DNA of 64,000 nucleotides from Zoogloeaceae bacterium (GTDB lineage: Bacteria; Pseudomonadota; Gammaproteobacteria; Burkholderiales; Rhodocyclaceae): the NCBI GenBank assembly GCA_031256795.1, contig JAIRPW010000018.1:1-64000 (forward strand), given 5' to 3'. A model generated the notes under the pieces. It ran no database searches. It worked only from the letters and a program-made list of their open reading frames with translations, and was not told where the DNA came from. A program made the position numbers and the translations under genes. Of this stretch, positions 21,137-30,664 are shown piece after piece. Within the stretch, counting starts at the first letter, position 1; each line of letters begins with the position of its first letter.

Positions 21137-23998
21137 ATGCCTTTAACCTGGGATGAAATCCGCGATAACGCGCTGGCGTTTTCTAAAAAATGGGAAGGCG
21201 CGAAGAGCGAGAAATCGGACGCGCAATCGTTTTGCAACGATTTCTTTAAGGTGTTTGGGGTGGGCGAGCGGGAATATGAGCGTGAGCGGCGGGTTCACTT
21301 TGATAAAAAGCGTCAGGGCTTTATTGACGGCTTTCTCTCCGGCTGTATCGGCATTGAAATGAAGTCCGGCGGCAAAAGTTTAGACGACGCCCACAAACAA
21401 TTGCGCGAATACGTCGCGCAGCTCGACCGAGACGAAAAGCCCGATCTGGAGATGGCGTGCGATTTTGAGACGATTCGCCTGTATCGCCGCTCCGAGAAGG
21501 ACTTTTTTGCCAAAGATGTGTATGAGTTCAAAACCAAAGACTTATATAAATATATTCGTCGGTTTGCGGAATTGGCAGGGTATGCCAATCAAGACGCCAA
21601 CGCGCAAGTGGATGTCAATAGGAAAGCCGCCGAGAAGATGGCGAAGTTGCACGATGCGTTAAAGGCGAGCGGCTACGAGGGACACGATGTAGAAGTTTAT
21701 CTGGTGCGTTTGTTGTTTTGTTTGTTCGCGGAAGACACGCAGATTTTTCCCGAAGAAGCCTTTTTTAACTACGTCGGAAAGTCCAAAAGCGACGGCACTG
21801 ATTTATCCGAAAGAATCGCGCGGCTGTTTGAGGTTTTGAACATGCCCGATGAAGTCCGCGCCAAACGCCTGCACTTACCTGAAGAATTAAAAGCGTTTCG
21901 CTACATCAACGGCAGATTGTTTGAAGCCAAACTTAGCACGGCGGATTTTGACGCCAAGATGCGCAATACCCTGCTGGATTGTTGTTTGTTTGATTGGGGC
22001 AAGATCAGCCCCGCGATTTTTGGCGCGATGTTTCAGGGTGTGATGGATAAAGAGGTGCGGCGAGACTTAGGCGCGCACTACACCAGCGAAGAAAATATCT
22101 TAAAGCTCATCAAGCCTCTTTTTTTGGATGATCTCAAAGCGGAATTTGAGAATATCAAGGCTAAGTCTAATTTGAAGAAATTGAGGGATTTTCATCAAAA
22201 AATAGCCTCCTTAAAGTTTCTGGATCCGGCCTGCGGGTGCGGCAACTTTTTAATGATCACGTATCGGGAATTGCGTCTGCTGGAGCTGGAAGTCTTAAAA
22301 AGCATCCATCAACAACAGCGTGGGTTGGATATTTCCCTCTTGGTCAACGTGAACGTGGAGCAATTCTACGGGATTGAGATTGAGGATTTTCCGTGCCAGA
22401 TCGCGCAGGTGGGGATGTGGCTGGTTGACCATCAGATGAATTTATTGGCGTCGGAAGCGTTTGGGCAATACTTTGAGCGTCTGCCTTTGACCTCATCTGC
22501 CACGATCGTTCACGGCAACGCCTTGCGGCTGGATTGGGAGGAAATCCTATCCAAAGAAAAGTTATCGTATATCTTGGGAAATCCGCCGTTTATAGGGTAT
22601 TCCTATCAAGACAAAGAGCAAAAGGAAGAAATGTTATCCGTGTGCGTAGACGCGGCGGGCAAATCCTTAAAAAGCGCGGGCAAAATAGACTATGTGGCAG
22701 GCTGGTATTACAAAGCCGCGCAAATGATGAGAGATACTAAGATTCGCGCCGCGTTTGTTTCGACCAATAGTATTACGCAAGGCGAACAAGCCGCGCTTAT
22801 TTGGAAGCCCTTGATAGAATCCTTTAGTCTTCAAATTGATTTTGGCTATCGCACGTTTAAATGGTCAAATGAGGCAAAAGGCAAGGCGGCGGTGCATTGC
22901 GTGATTGTGGGGTTTTCCGACGGGAACGCGCCTTGTGTATTTGTAGGGGACGGGCTTGCCCGTCCCGACAAACGCGATATGGATTCCGTAACTTCGCTTC
23001 GCCCACACTTGACCGGCAACGAGAAAAAAACCATCTTTGACGGGGACAACAAAATCATCGCGCAAAACATCAACGGTTATCTTATAGACGCGCCGAGTGT
23101 ATTTATTGAAAGCCGAAACAAACCCTTAGGTGATGTGCCGGAGATGATGACCGGCAATCGTCCGGCAGATGGCGGGCATTTGATTATTGAGGACGCGGCA
23201 ATAAAAGACTTTCTACACAAAGAGCCAAAGGCGGAAAACTACATAAAAAGATTTATGGGCTCGGAGGAATTTATCAACAATAGAAAACGCTGGTGTCTGT
23301 GGTTGGTCAATGTTTCGGCGTCAGAATTACGGCAAATGCCGGAAGTCATGAAACGTATTGCCGCATGCAGGAAAGACCGCGAAGAAAGTCCCGACGAAGG
23401 AAGAAGAAAACTCGCGCAGACGCCCACCTTATTCAGAGAAACGAATAATCCTGATAAATTTATTGTAATTCCAAAAGTTTCTTCGGAAAAAAGGAAATAT
23501 GTTCCGATTGATTTCTTAACATCGAAAACAATAGCAAGCGACTTATTGTTTATCATTCCCTCCGCCACGCTTTACCATTTCGGTATTCTCACCTCCAACG
23601 TCCACAACGCTTGGATGCGGGCGGTGTGCGGGCGATTAAAAAGCGATTACCGTTACTCCAAAGATATTGTCTATAACAATTTTGTGTGGGCGGATAAAAC
23701 GGACAAACAAAAAGAAGAAATTGAAAAACTCGCGCAAGCGGTGTTAGACGCGCGGGCGATGTTCCCGGATTCCAGCCTTGCGGATTTATATGATCCCTTG
23801 ACCATGCCGCAGGAACTCATCAAGGCGCATGCCGCGCTGGATCGCGCGGTGATGAAACTTTATGGGTATTCGCCTAAAACGACGGAGGCGCAAATCGTCG
23901 CAGACTTGATGAAACGCTATCAGGCGTTGACCGAACGCACGGCGCAGTTGTTTGTCGGGGACAAGGGCGTTTGCCGGAAAAGACGCAAACGAACGTAG
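21137..23998 (+). CDS. MmeI-like single-chain restriction-modification enzyme (type IIL)
   Basis: 953 residues. The N-terminal nuclease has D64-x9-E74-x-K76 (FIDGF ... GIEMKSGGK), the exact spacing of the MmeI active site. A helical linker follows, then a gamma-class adenine methylase: motif I FLDPACGCGNFLMITYREL near residue 361 and motif IV GNPPFIGY near 480. A target-recognition region lies around 640-820 and a C-terminal helical part ends the protein. Such enzymes cut ~20 nt from their site and modify one strand, so they need no separate methylase. GGGGAGG precedes 21137; an ATG at 21095 is an alternative (967 aa). No frameshift or stop, so it is probably active. Confidence 0.9.
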   Translation: MPLTWDEIRDNALAFSKKWEGAKSEKSDAQSFCNDFFKVFGVGEREYERERRVHFDKKRQGFIDGFLSGCIGIEMKSGGKSLDDAHKQLREYVAQLDRDEKPDLEMACDFETIRLYRRSEKDFFAKDVYEFKTKDLYKYIRRFAELAGYANQDANAQVDVNRKAAEKMAKLHDALKASGYEGHDVEVYLVRLLFCLFAEDTQIFPEEAFFNYVGKSKSDGTDLSERIARLFEVLNMPDEVRAKRLHLPEELKAFRYINGRLFEAKLSTADFDAKMRNTLLDCCLFDWGKISPAIFGAMFQGVMDKEVRRDLGAHYTSEENILKLIKPLFLDDLKAEFENIKAKSNLKKLRDFHQKIASLKFLDPACGCGNFLMITYRELRLLELEVLKSIHQQQRGLDISLLVNVNVEQFYGIEIEDFPCQIAQVGMWLVDHQMNLLASEAFGQYFERLPLTSSATIVHGNALRLDWEEILSKEKLSYILGNPPFIGYSYQDKEQKEEMLSVCVDAAGKSLKSAGKIDYVAGWYYKAAQMMRDTKIRAAFVSTNSITQGEQAALIWKPLIESFSLQIDFGYRTFKWSNEAKGKAAVHCVIVGFSDGNAPCVFVGDGLARPDKRDMDSVTSLRPHLTGNEKKTIFDGDNKIIAQNINGYLIDAPSVFIESRNKPLGDVPEMMTGNRPADGGHLIIEDAAIKDFLHKEPKAENYIKRFMGSEEFINNRKRWCLWLVNVSASELRQMPEVMKRIAACRKDREESPDEGRRKLAQTPTLFRETNNPDKFIVIPKVSSEKRKYVPIDFLTSKTIASDLLFIIPSATLYHFGILTSNVHNAWMRAVCGRLKSDYRYSKDIVYNNFVWADKTDKQKEEIEKLAQAVLDARAMFPDSSLADLYDPLTMPQELIKAHAALDRAVMKLYGYSPKTTEAQIVADLMKRYQALTERTAQLFVGDKGVCRKRRKRT

Positions 23999-24031
23999 GG
24001 ACGTCGGCGCGCGCTGCGCGTCGCAGAGGAC

Positions 24032-24071
24032 GCTGTGCAGGGTGCGCTGTGCAGGGGCGTTGTGCAGGGGC
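24032..24071 (+). repeat. Short tandem repeat after the MmeI-like gene
   Basis: Three near-identical units, GCTGTGCAGGGTGC, GCTGTGCAGGGGC and GTTGTGCAGGGGC (24032-24045, 24046-24058, 24059-24071), in the gap between two convergent genes. Confidence 0.75.
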
Positions 24072-24086
24072 GCTTGTTAAGCGCCC
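24068..24086. terminator. Perfect 8-bp hairpin between convergent genes
   Basis: GGGCGCTT-GTT-AAGCGCCC, immediately after the tandem repeat. It is a plausible bidirectional transcription barrier between the MmeI-like gene and the HD-GYP gene, although no T run is present on either side. Confidence 0.4.
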
Positions 24087-24245
24087 GCGCGCGGGCATGG
24101 ATTCTGCCGTGCATGATTTGCGGCAGCGTTTCCTGTTTCGTCCTTGCGGATTCGATCCGCGATCCGGCTTTTTTGCTGCCTTTCGTTCCCGTCGCCTTAT
24201 TCGGACCCGCCGCATCCGCCATTTGCAGCGACCGTATCGCCGCGC

Positions 24246-25457
24246 CTAGCCAGCGGGAATGGCCCAGAGTTCGTGCAGGTCCTGAAAATGCCAGTCCTCC
24301 GGCTCTTCGCGCGCGATGATTTTTTCCGGGCATTGCGGATGCGAGAGACGCACAATTTCCGGGGGAATGCGGCGATTGCCTCGCGTGGAAAAAAAGACGC
24401 GCACCGTGGGCTTGAGCAGCGAAGCGCCTTGTTCCGTCACGACGCCGATCCGCCCGGAATTCAGGCGCACGAGCGAGCCGTTCGGGTAAATTCCCAGCCG
24501 TTTCACGAAAGCGCGGAAAAGGTTCATGTCCAGATGTCCGCGCCATTCAGACATGCGGTGCAGCGATTCGGCGGGGTCCCAGCCGCTTTTATAGGGGCGC
24601 TCGGAAGTAATGGCGTCATAGACGTCGCAAATGGCGCCCATGCGCGCAAAGGGACTGATGGCTTCGCCGCCGATCCGGTTGGGATAGCCGCTGCCGTCTA
24701 TTTTTTCGTGATGCGACAAACAAACATCCAGAACCTCCGGCGCGACGTCTTGCCCCGCCTTCAAAATTTCATGCCCCATACGCGGATGCTGCTTCATAAG
24801 CGCGAATTCTTCTTCCGTAAGTTTTCCGTTCTTGTTGAGAATGGCGAGCGGCACCTTCATTTTGCCGACGTCGTGCATCATGCCGGCGAGACCGGCGGTT
24901 TGAATTTCCGCTTCCGTCAGCTGCATTTGCCGCGCGAGCGCGATCATCAGGGCGGCGACGGCAACCGAGTGCATGTAAGTGTAGTTATCTGCGGTTTTGA
25001 GCCGCGCGAGAGAAATCAGCGCGCCCGGATTGCGCATCACGGAATCGCTCAGTTCGCAGATCACCGGCATGGCGGTATTGGCTTCAATCGCGCTGCCCAT
25101 GCGCGCTTCCTGAAACATGGAAGTGACGGATTTTCGGGCGAGATCGCAGATTTTCGCGGCGCGCGCGAGTTCCTCTTTGAGGGAAACCGGCTGTACCTGC
25201 GGGCGATCCGGCGGCGGCGGCGGCGGGGGCGGATGCGCGGATTCGCTGGCGTCAATGGCTTGGGCGGTCGCTACGTCCAGGCCGCGCGCTGTGTTAATCC
25301 ATAGCTCGGTCAGCGCGGAATCCTGAATGCGGCGCAGGTCTTCCGGGTCAGAGAGCAAAAATTGGGTGCGCCAGAAAGGATGGCTGAGCCAAGAACCGCA
25401 AAACTCATGGATGTACATCCCCAGGCGAATATCTCGGGCATGAATTCTTTTCAGCAT
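24246..25457 (-). CDS. HD-GYP cyclic-di-GMP phosphodiesterase with DUF3391 N-terminus
   Basis: 403 residues. The N-terminal part (MLKRIHARDIRLGMYIHEFC ...) is the DUF3391 domain often fused to HD-GYP. A PPPPPPP linker precedes the HD domain: GMMHDVGKMKVPLAIL (metal-binding HD) and the diagnostic HHEKIDGSGYP, so catalytic residues are intact. It should hydrolyse c-di-GMP to pGpG/GMP in the cytoplasm, favouring motility over attachment. An in-frame start at 25496 is possible, but 25457 begins at the conserved domain. The start codon lies inside a 30-bp sequence that is repeated at 26652-26681. Confidence 0.93.
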   Translation of the reverse strand: MLKRIHARDIRLGMYIHEFCGSWLSHPFWRTQFLLSDPEDLRRIQDSALTELWINTARGLDVATAQAIDASESAHPPPPPPPPDRPQVQPVSLKEELARAAKICDLARKSVTSMFQEARMGSAIEANTAMPVICELSDSVMRNPGALISLARLKTADNYTYMHSVAVAALMIALARQMQLTEAEIQTAGLAGMMHDVGKMKVPLAILNKNGKLTEEEFALMKQHPRMGHEILKAGQDVAPEVLDVCLSHHEKIDGSGYPNRIGGEAISPFARMGAICDVYDAITSERPYKSGWDPAESLHRMSEWRGHLDMNLFRAFVKRLGIYPNGSLVRLNSGRIGVVTEQGASLLKPTVRVFFSTRGNRRIPPEIVRLSHPQCPEKIIAREEPEDWHFQDLHELWAIPAG

Positions 25458-25482
25458 GACGCGATTGTACGACAGGAAACGC
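25453..25482. repeat. 30-bp direct repeat, copy 1
   Basis: 29 of 30 bases match the copy at 26652-26681, in the same orientation. It spans the start codon and upstream sequence of the HD-GYP gene. The two copies bracket about 1.17 kb containing the lipoprotein gene. Confidence 0.85.
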
Positions 25483-25650
25483 TGCGGGGCACGCATGCGG
25501 CAAATATGCCGACGATTGTCTTTGCCGCCGCGGCGGGCTTGAAGCGCGATCTGCCGATTTTGCAGGGAGCGTAGATTTTACTCAATTTTTACGAAACTGG
25601 AGGAAGATTTGCGTATCATAATAAAAGGTTCATTGAAAAGTCTCAGACCA

Positions 25651-25678
25651 TTTCTTTTTCTTTTTAATGAAAAAGAAA
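25651..25678. repeat. A/T-rich perfect inverted repeat
   Basis: TTTCTTTTTC, 8-nt loop, GAAAAAGAAA: a 10-bp perfect stem in the non-coding part of the repeat-bracketed segment. Role unknown. Confidence 0.6.
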
Positions 25679-25718
25679 GCAAGGGGTACAATAATTTCCC
25701 GCCTCTCTGTTGAGAATA

Positions 25719-25751
25719 AGTCTGGGCAAAATCAACAGATTTGCCCAGACT
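25719..25751 (-). terminator. Strong 12-bp hairpin after the lipoprotein gene
   Basis: AGTCTGGGCAAA, 9-nt loop, TTTGCCCAGACT: a perfect 12-bp stem beginning 10 nt past the stop of the minus-strand lipoprotein gene. Position suggests a terminator; a poly-T run is lacking. Confidence 0.55.
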
Positions 25752-25761
25752 ATCCCATATA

Positions 25762-26439
25762 TCATTCAGTATGCGGAATCGGTATGATTGTGATGTTTTT
25801 CATTGCCGCTTTCATGCCAATACCACGTTGGAGGAATATATTGCGAAATGCTTGCGCCTGTATTTCTCTGGTCATCTTTTCTGCTGCGGTTTCGTTGTCT
25901 TTTGGAGGCGGGGGAGCAAAGGCAAATTTGCTTTGCAAATAAATGACGAACGGCTCTTTCTGGTACTCAATGGAATCCAGCGCCGCTTCCAGAGAGTTCG
26001 CCGACAATGCGGGATCAGAAGAGGTAATGACTAAATTTTTTTGCCTGCGCGCAATCATTTTGATGATGTCTTCGGCCGCCTTGTCATCGTGTACCGCTAT
26101 CGGCAATGACGATACGCTGAAGGGTTTCATATCCTTCGCCAAGGAGGAATAAAATGCGTTCGGTTCAAGAGAAGTTGCGCCTGACATTGGGCGGAGCTGT
26201 TCTAGCGTAGCAATATTATAAATAAACGGCTCCCCGCTGATTTTTTGCATTTTCATATATCCGATAATATATGATTTACGCTGTTTAAAACGTTCTTCTT
26301 CGAGCATGGCGTGCAGCTCCCGTAAAACAGCCGCCTCCGTTTTGCCAGACGTTATGGGCTGATAACATCCGCACAAAGCAAAAAACATCCACACAAAACA
26401 AAACATAAAAGCGGTCGTTTTAATAAAATGATGGCGCAT
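25762..26439 (-). CDS. Putative lipoprotein, unknown family
   Basis: 225 residues. A type II signal peptide with long hydrophobic stretch ends at the lipobox-like ALCGC, lipid Cys25, followed by Tyr, compatible with outer-membrane sorting. The mature part is mixed alpha/beta with no recognised domain; blocks include EAAVLRELHAMLEEERFKQ, IIKMIARRQKNLVITSS and FIYNIATLEQLRPM. The gene is distinctly AT-rich against its neighbours and sits alone between HD-GYP and metG inside 30-bp direct repeats, so it is probably acquired. I do not recognise its family. Confidence 0.7.
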   Translation of the reverse strand: MRHHFIKTTAFMFCFVWMFFALCGCYQPITSGKTEAAVLRELHAMLEEERFKQRKSYIIGYMKMQKISGEPFIYNIATLEQLRPMSGATSLEPNAFYSSLAKDMKPFSVSSLPIAVHDDKAAEDIIKMIARRQKNLVITSSDPALSANSLEAALDSIEYQKEPFVIYLQSKFAFAPPPPKDNETAAEKMTREIQAQAFRNIFLQRGIGMKAAMKNITIIPIPHTE

Positions 26440-26633
26440 GAGGTTCTCCCGTGCAGGGTCAAAAAAAATTGAATGGCCGAAAAGGCAGGGCAGCCCGTTT
26501 TTCGCGCGGATCGTTACGCGCGCAAACGGAAAAAGGCTTTGAGCGGAAAACTTACAGGTACGGCGTGGCTTCTGGAAGAAAAGAGGGAAGAGCAGAGCGT
26601 CTGCGCGGGGTTCTGGATGCGGTGCGGCTCTTC

Positions 26634-26646
26634 GGGGGGGGGGGGG
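26634..26646. repeat. Homopolymer tract of 13 G
   Basis: Thirteen consecutive G, six bases before the second 30-bp repeat. Such tracts slip easily in replication and are a common basis of phase variation; they are also error-prone in sequencing. Confidence 0.85.
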
Positions 26647-26651
26647 TACTA

Positions 26652-26681
26652 AGCATGACGCGATTGTACGACAGAAAACGC
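26652..26681. repeat. 30-bp direct repeat, copy 2
   Basis: Matches 25453-25482 at 29 of 30 positions. It carries the same CAT (reverse start codon) as copy 1, but here the codon leads only into a ~34-codon open frame beginning with the G/C homopolymer, so it looks like a duplicated fragment. Confidence 0.85.
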
Positions 26682-26746
26682 GCGGCGGAACATGCCGCGG
26701 CAGAGACGCGCTAAAATAGCGGCTTCTGCCATTTCACGAATTTCCC

Positions 26747-28837
26747 ATGCCGCGCAAAATCCTCATGACTTCCGCTCTGCCCTACGCCAACGGCGCGATT
26801 CATCTGGGCCATCTTGTAGAGTACATTCAAAGCGATATTTGGGCGCGTTTTCAGAAAATGCGCGGGCATGAATGCTGGCACGTCTGCGCGGACGATACCC
26901 ACGGCACGCCGGTGATGCTGCGCGCGGAAAACGAGGGGATCGCGCCGGAAGCGCTGATTGAGCGGGTGCGCGCCGAACATCTGCGGGATTTTTCCGGGTT
27001 TTTTGTTGATTTTGACCATTATCACAGCACCCATTCCCCGGAAACCCGCGCCTTGGCGGAACTTTTCTACGAGCGTCTGACTGCGGCGGGTCTCATCGAA
27101 AAACGCGGCATCGAGCAGTTCTATGATCCGGTCAAGGCCATGTTTTTGCCGGATCGGTTTATCAAGGGCGAATGTCCCAAATGCGCCGCCGCAGATCAAT
27201 ACGGCGACAACTGCGAAGTTTGCGGCGCGGCCTACGCGCCGACAGACTTGAAAAACCCGCGCTCCGCCGTGACCGGCGCGAAGCCGGAACTGCGCCGTTC
27301 GGAGCATTATTTTTTCCGTTTGTCTGATCCGCGTTGCGAGCGGTTTTTGCGGCAATATACCCGCCATGAACATGGCGTTTTGCAGCCGGAGGCGGCGAAC
27401 AAAATGCGGGAATGGCTGGGCGAGGAAGGGGAGCACCGCCTGTCAGACTGGGATATTTCCCGCGACGCGCCGTATTTTGGCTTTGAGATTCCCGGAGCGC
27501 CGGGAAAATTTTTCTATGTTTGGCTGGACGCGCCCATTGGCTACATGGGATCGTTCAAATTTCTGTGCGAGAAAAAGGGTCTGGATTTTGACTCGTTCTT
27601 CGCGCCGGACTCCGATGCGGAGCTGTATCACTTCATCGGCAAGGATATTCTGTATTTTCACGCGCTTTTTTGGCCGGCGGAACTCGCGCACGCAGGATTC
27701 CGCCCGCCGAGCGGCATTTTCGCGCACGGGTTTTTGACCGTCGACGGGGCGAAAATGTCCAAGTCGCGCGGCACTTTCATTACCGCGCAAAGCTATCTTA
27801 AAGCCGGTTTAAATCCAGAGTGGCTGCGTTATTACTTTGCCGGGAAGCTCAGCGGCGCGCTGGAGGACATTGACCTGAATCTGGAAGATTTCTGCGCGCG
27901 GGTCAATTCGGACCTGATCGGGAAATACGTGAATATCGCCAGCCGGGCGGCGGGGTTTCTTCATGCGCGCGCGGGCGGCAGACTTCCTGCGGCGCAGGCG
28001 GATGTACCGGTATTTTCCGCTTTTCGCGGCGCGGCCTCGCGTATCGCGTCCCTGTACGAAGCGCGGGAATACGGCAAGGCCATGCGGGAAATTATGACGC
28101 TTGCCGACGCGGCCAATCAGTATGTGGATCGCGTAAAGCCCTGGGAATTGGCCAAACAGGAAGGGAAAGACGCCGAGTTGCTGCAAGCCTGCGGCAATAG
28201 TCTGAATTTCTTCCGGCTGCTCACGGTGTTTTTGAAACCGGTTCTGCCTGCTGTGGCTTCTATGGCGGAGCGTTTTCTCAATATCGCGCCGCTGACCTGG
28301 GCGGACGCGGAAACTTTTCTGCCGGAAGGGCATGTGATCCACGCCTACCGGCATTTGATGACGCGGATGGAAATGAAACAATTGGAAGCGCTGGTCGAGG
28401 CCAACCGGGAAAATCTCGCGGAAACGCCTGCCGCGCCAGAAAAAAAAGCGAAAGGGAAAGAAATGGACGCAAAAACGATGGAAAAAGAAGCCGCGGCGCC
28501 GGTCATTGGCATAGAGGAATTTTCGCGCGTTGATCTGCGCGTGGCGCGGATTGCAGAGGCGTCGCGCGTGGAAGGCGCGGACAAGCTGCTGCGCTTGTCG
28601 CTGGATGTTGGCGAGGAAAAGCCGCGCCAGGTTTTTGCGGGGATCAAATCCGCCTATGATCCGGAGGCGCTGACCGGACGCTTGACTGTGATGGTGGCCA
28701 ATCTCGCGCCGCGCAAGATGAAGTTCGGCGTATCCGAGGGCATGGTGCTTGCCGCGTCTGACCCGGAAGGGAAAACCGGGGGCATTTATCTGCTCGCTCC
28801 GGACTCTGGCGCCCTGCCGGGAATGCGGGTGAAATAA
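26747..28837 (+). CDS. metG: Methionyl-tRNA synthetase
   Basis: 696 residues. Class I synthetase charging tRNA-Met in the cytoplasm. Seen: [16 protein letters not shown] (HIGH-type motif HLGH), zinc-knuckle cysteines CPKC and CEVCG, the KMSKS loop ([11 protein letters not shown]), an anticodon-binding helical domain, an Ala/Lys linker (~565-585) and a C-terminal OB-fold tRNA-binding domain of the Trbp111 type ([19 protein letters not shown]). This is the dimeric long form, like E. coli (677 aa). The following methylase gene begins 66 nt downstream on the same strand. Confidence 0.97.
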   Translation: MPRKILMTSALPYANGAIHLGHLVEYIQSDIWARFQKMRGHECWHVCADDTHGTPVMLRAENEGIAPEALIERVRAEHLRDFSGFFVDFDHYHSTHSPETRALAELFYERLTAAGLIEKRGIEQFYDPVKAMFLPDRFIKGECPKCAAADQYGDNCEVCGAAYAPTDLKNPRSAVTGAKPELRRSEHYFFRLSDPRCERFLRQYTRHEHGVLQPEAANKMREWLGEEGEHRLSDWDISRDAPYFGFEIPGAPGKFFYVWLDAPIGYMGSFKFLCEKKGLDFDSFFAPDSDAELYHFIGKDILYFHALFWPAELAHAGFRPPSGIFAHGFLTVDGAKMSKSRGTFITAQSYLKAGLNPEWLRYYFAGKLSGALEDIDLNLEDFCARVNSDLIGKYVNIASRAAGFLHARAGGRLPAAQADVPVFSAFRGAASRIASLYEAREYGKAMREIMTLADAANQYVDRVKPWELAKQEGKDAELLQACGNSLNFFRLLTVFLKPVLPAVASMAERFLNIAPLTWADAETFLPEGHVIHAYRHLMTRMEMKQLEALVEANRENLAETPAAPEKKAKGKEMDAKTMEKEAAAPVIGIEEFSRVDLRVARIAEASRVEGADKLLRLSLDVGEEKPRQVFAGIKSAYDPEALTGRLTVMVANLAPRKMKFGVSEGMVLAASDPEGKTGGIYLLAPDSGALPGMRVK

Positions 28838-28903
28838 AATGCAGCGATCCGTAATCCACGAGATAAATTACCTTATGGCGAGATTGCCGCGGAAGAGGTA
28901 GAG

Positions 28904-30664
28904 ATGGAAACGTTGGTATCAACGGCAACACGCAGAAACTGGAGCCGTCTAAATGTCAAGTGGAATGGTCACAAGTTAACGAGGCGCGCCAATAAAACAA
29001 ATTCTGTCAGGAATATTGTTCCGACAGAATATTACTCAAATATAGAAAATATTCCCATAATTGAGAATATAATTTCTACGATTGATAAGCTTGATGTAGA
29101 CTTGTTTAGCGCAATGTATTCTATAGCGCTGAATATTTTTAATTCGGAAAAGCTGGCGGAAGGGGTAAGTTCCGATAAAGCCAACGTGCGAAAATTCATT
29201 GCAGAATATTCAAGCCTTTCCATCAATAAAGAGCTTATGTCTTACAAATTACCGAATGACGAGGAGGATTTACTGGGGTTAATATATCAATCGTTATGCA
29301 AAGAAGGCGATAAGAATAAGCGAGGACTTTATTACACACCGCTGCATATTACAAGAAAGTTAACGGCTCATTTAATATTTTCAGAAAGTCAAACATTTTT
29401 TGACCCGTGCTGCGGGAGCGGCAGTTTTTTACGAAGCATAAAAACTGTGAGACCAACGCAATTATATGGCGTTGACTGTGATCGGATTGCGGTCATGCTT
29501 TGCAAGGCTAATTTGATCTTGCAGTATCAATATTTTGAATTCTATCCCAATATATATTGTTTTGATTTTTTATCAGAGCAAGAGGCTTTTGATACTGATG
29601 AGAAACGAATGATCCTGGGGAGAAAATATGATTATATCTATACGAATCCTCCGTGGGGCGCAATCATTAGAAATAATTCTATAAGTCATAACTATGGAGA
29701 CGCTTTCTCGTGTTTTTTGCACCGCGCGTCAAAAATGTTATCAAATAATGGGTCTTTGATGTTTCTTTTGCCTGAGGCAGTACTGAACGTTAAAACTCAC
29801 GCGCGGCTTCGCGCATACCTGCTTGATAACTATTCTGTTGACAAATTACATTATCTTAATAATTTATTTACGGGCGTTACGACTAGAGTTGTCGCGCTGA
29901 CAATATCGAGATCAATCAATTGCACAACGCAAATCGTCAGCGATAAAGATACTGTTGAATATATTCCAACGAGTACTTTTAGAAATTCCTTTAATTTCAT
30001 GTTTTTACCAACAACAAGCAAGGATAAATTTATTGTTGACCTTTTGAAAAATAAAGGGAAATCAACGCTTGCGGATAGCGTCTGGGCGCTCGGCATCGTC
30101 ACTGGCAACAACGCCGAAAAGTTATTGGATGTACCTGTGGATAGAAGCGAGGCAATTTACACAGGGAAAGAGATTCTGCCGTACAGGCTGCTGCCGAATA
30201 AAAAATATATCGTTTATGATCGCGCGCAGTTCCAGCAAGCCGCAAAAGAAGAAATATATCGGGCAAAAGAAAAACTTGTGTATAAGTTTATCTCAAATAA
30301 ACTTGTTTTTGCTTACGATAACAAAGGGAGTTTATTTTTGAACAGCGCAAATATTGTTATCCCGAATATACCCGCGATGAGTATTTTATCTGCGCTTCTT
30401 TTCCTGAATTCAGAGCTGTTTCAGTTTGCTTATAATAGGTTGTTTGGCGGCGTCAAGATTCTTAAAGGAAATTTATCAAAACTTCCATTTCCTTATCTAA
30501 CAACGGCAGAAGATATGAGGTTTTCTTCTATTGCGCGGCAGCTTGTCGCGGGCAATACTGATTTGATCTATGACGCTAATATGGAAGTTTATAATTACTA
30601 TAATGTCGCCGACAAACAAATCAAGTACATTAAAGAGGTTATTGGGTATGGAACAACTGCGTAA
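28904..30664 (+). CDS. N6-adenine DNA methyltransferase of a type II R-M system
   Basis: 586 residues. An N-terminal helical segment VSTATRRNWSRLNV ... RANKT resembles the helix-turn-helix lead found in some N6-adenine methylases. The catalytic domain has motif I FFDPCCGSGSFLRS (~165-176) and motif IV TNPPWGAI (~247), plus RGLYYTP ahead of motif I. The C-terminal half (e.g. GVKILKGNLSKLPFP) resembles the TaqI-like specificity domain. It should methylate adenine in the site cut by the next gene. A GAGG site precedes the ATG. AT-rich compared with metG and phn, so horizontally acquired. Confidence 0.88.
   Translation: METLVSTATRRNWSRLNVKWNGHKLTRRANKTNSVRNIVPTEYYSNIENIPIIENIISTIDKLDVDLFSAMYSIALNIFNSEKLAEGVSSDKANVRKFIAEYSSLSINKELMSYKLPNDEEDLLGLIYQSLCKEGDKNKRGLYYTPLHITRKLTAHLIFSESQTFFDPCCGSGSFLRSIKTVRPTQLYGVDCDRIAVMLCKANLILQYQYFEFYPNIYCFDFLSEQEAFDTDEKRMILGRKYDYIYTNPPWGAIIRNNSISHNYGDAFSCFLHRASKMLSNNGSLMFLLPEAVLNVKTHARLRAYLLDNYSVDKLHYLNNLFTGVTTRVVALTISRSINCTTQIVSDKDTVEYIPTSTFRNSFNFMFLPTTSKDKFIVDLLKNKGKSTLADSVWALGIVTGNNAEKLLDVPVDRSEAIYTGKEILPYRLLPNKKYIVYDRAQFQQAAKEEIYRAKEKLVYKFISNKLVFAYDNKGSLFLNSANIVIPNIPAMSILSALLFLNSELFQFAYNRLFGGVKILKGNLSKLPFPYLTTAEDMRFSSIARQLVAGNTDLIYDANMEVYNYYNVADKQIKYIKEVIGYGTTA

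Larger units (their letters stand above)
26440..26746. other. Gap between lipoprotein gene and metG
   Basis: No supported gene. Contains a run of 13 G (26634-26646), the second 30-bp repeat copy (26652-26681) and a TAAAAT (26712-26717) that could serve as the metG -10 box. Short open frames here have no start signal or protein-like sequence. Confidence 0.55.

Noticed and set aside
25667..25942. 91-codon plus-strand frame in the repeat-bracketed segment
   Set aside because: Crosses the terminator hairpin and opposes the lipoprotein gene; no ribosome site.
26451..26714. 87-codon plus-strand frame before metG
   Set aside because: Runs through the poly-G tract, Arg/Lys-rich, no start signal; frame depends on the tract length.
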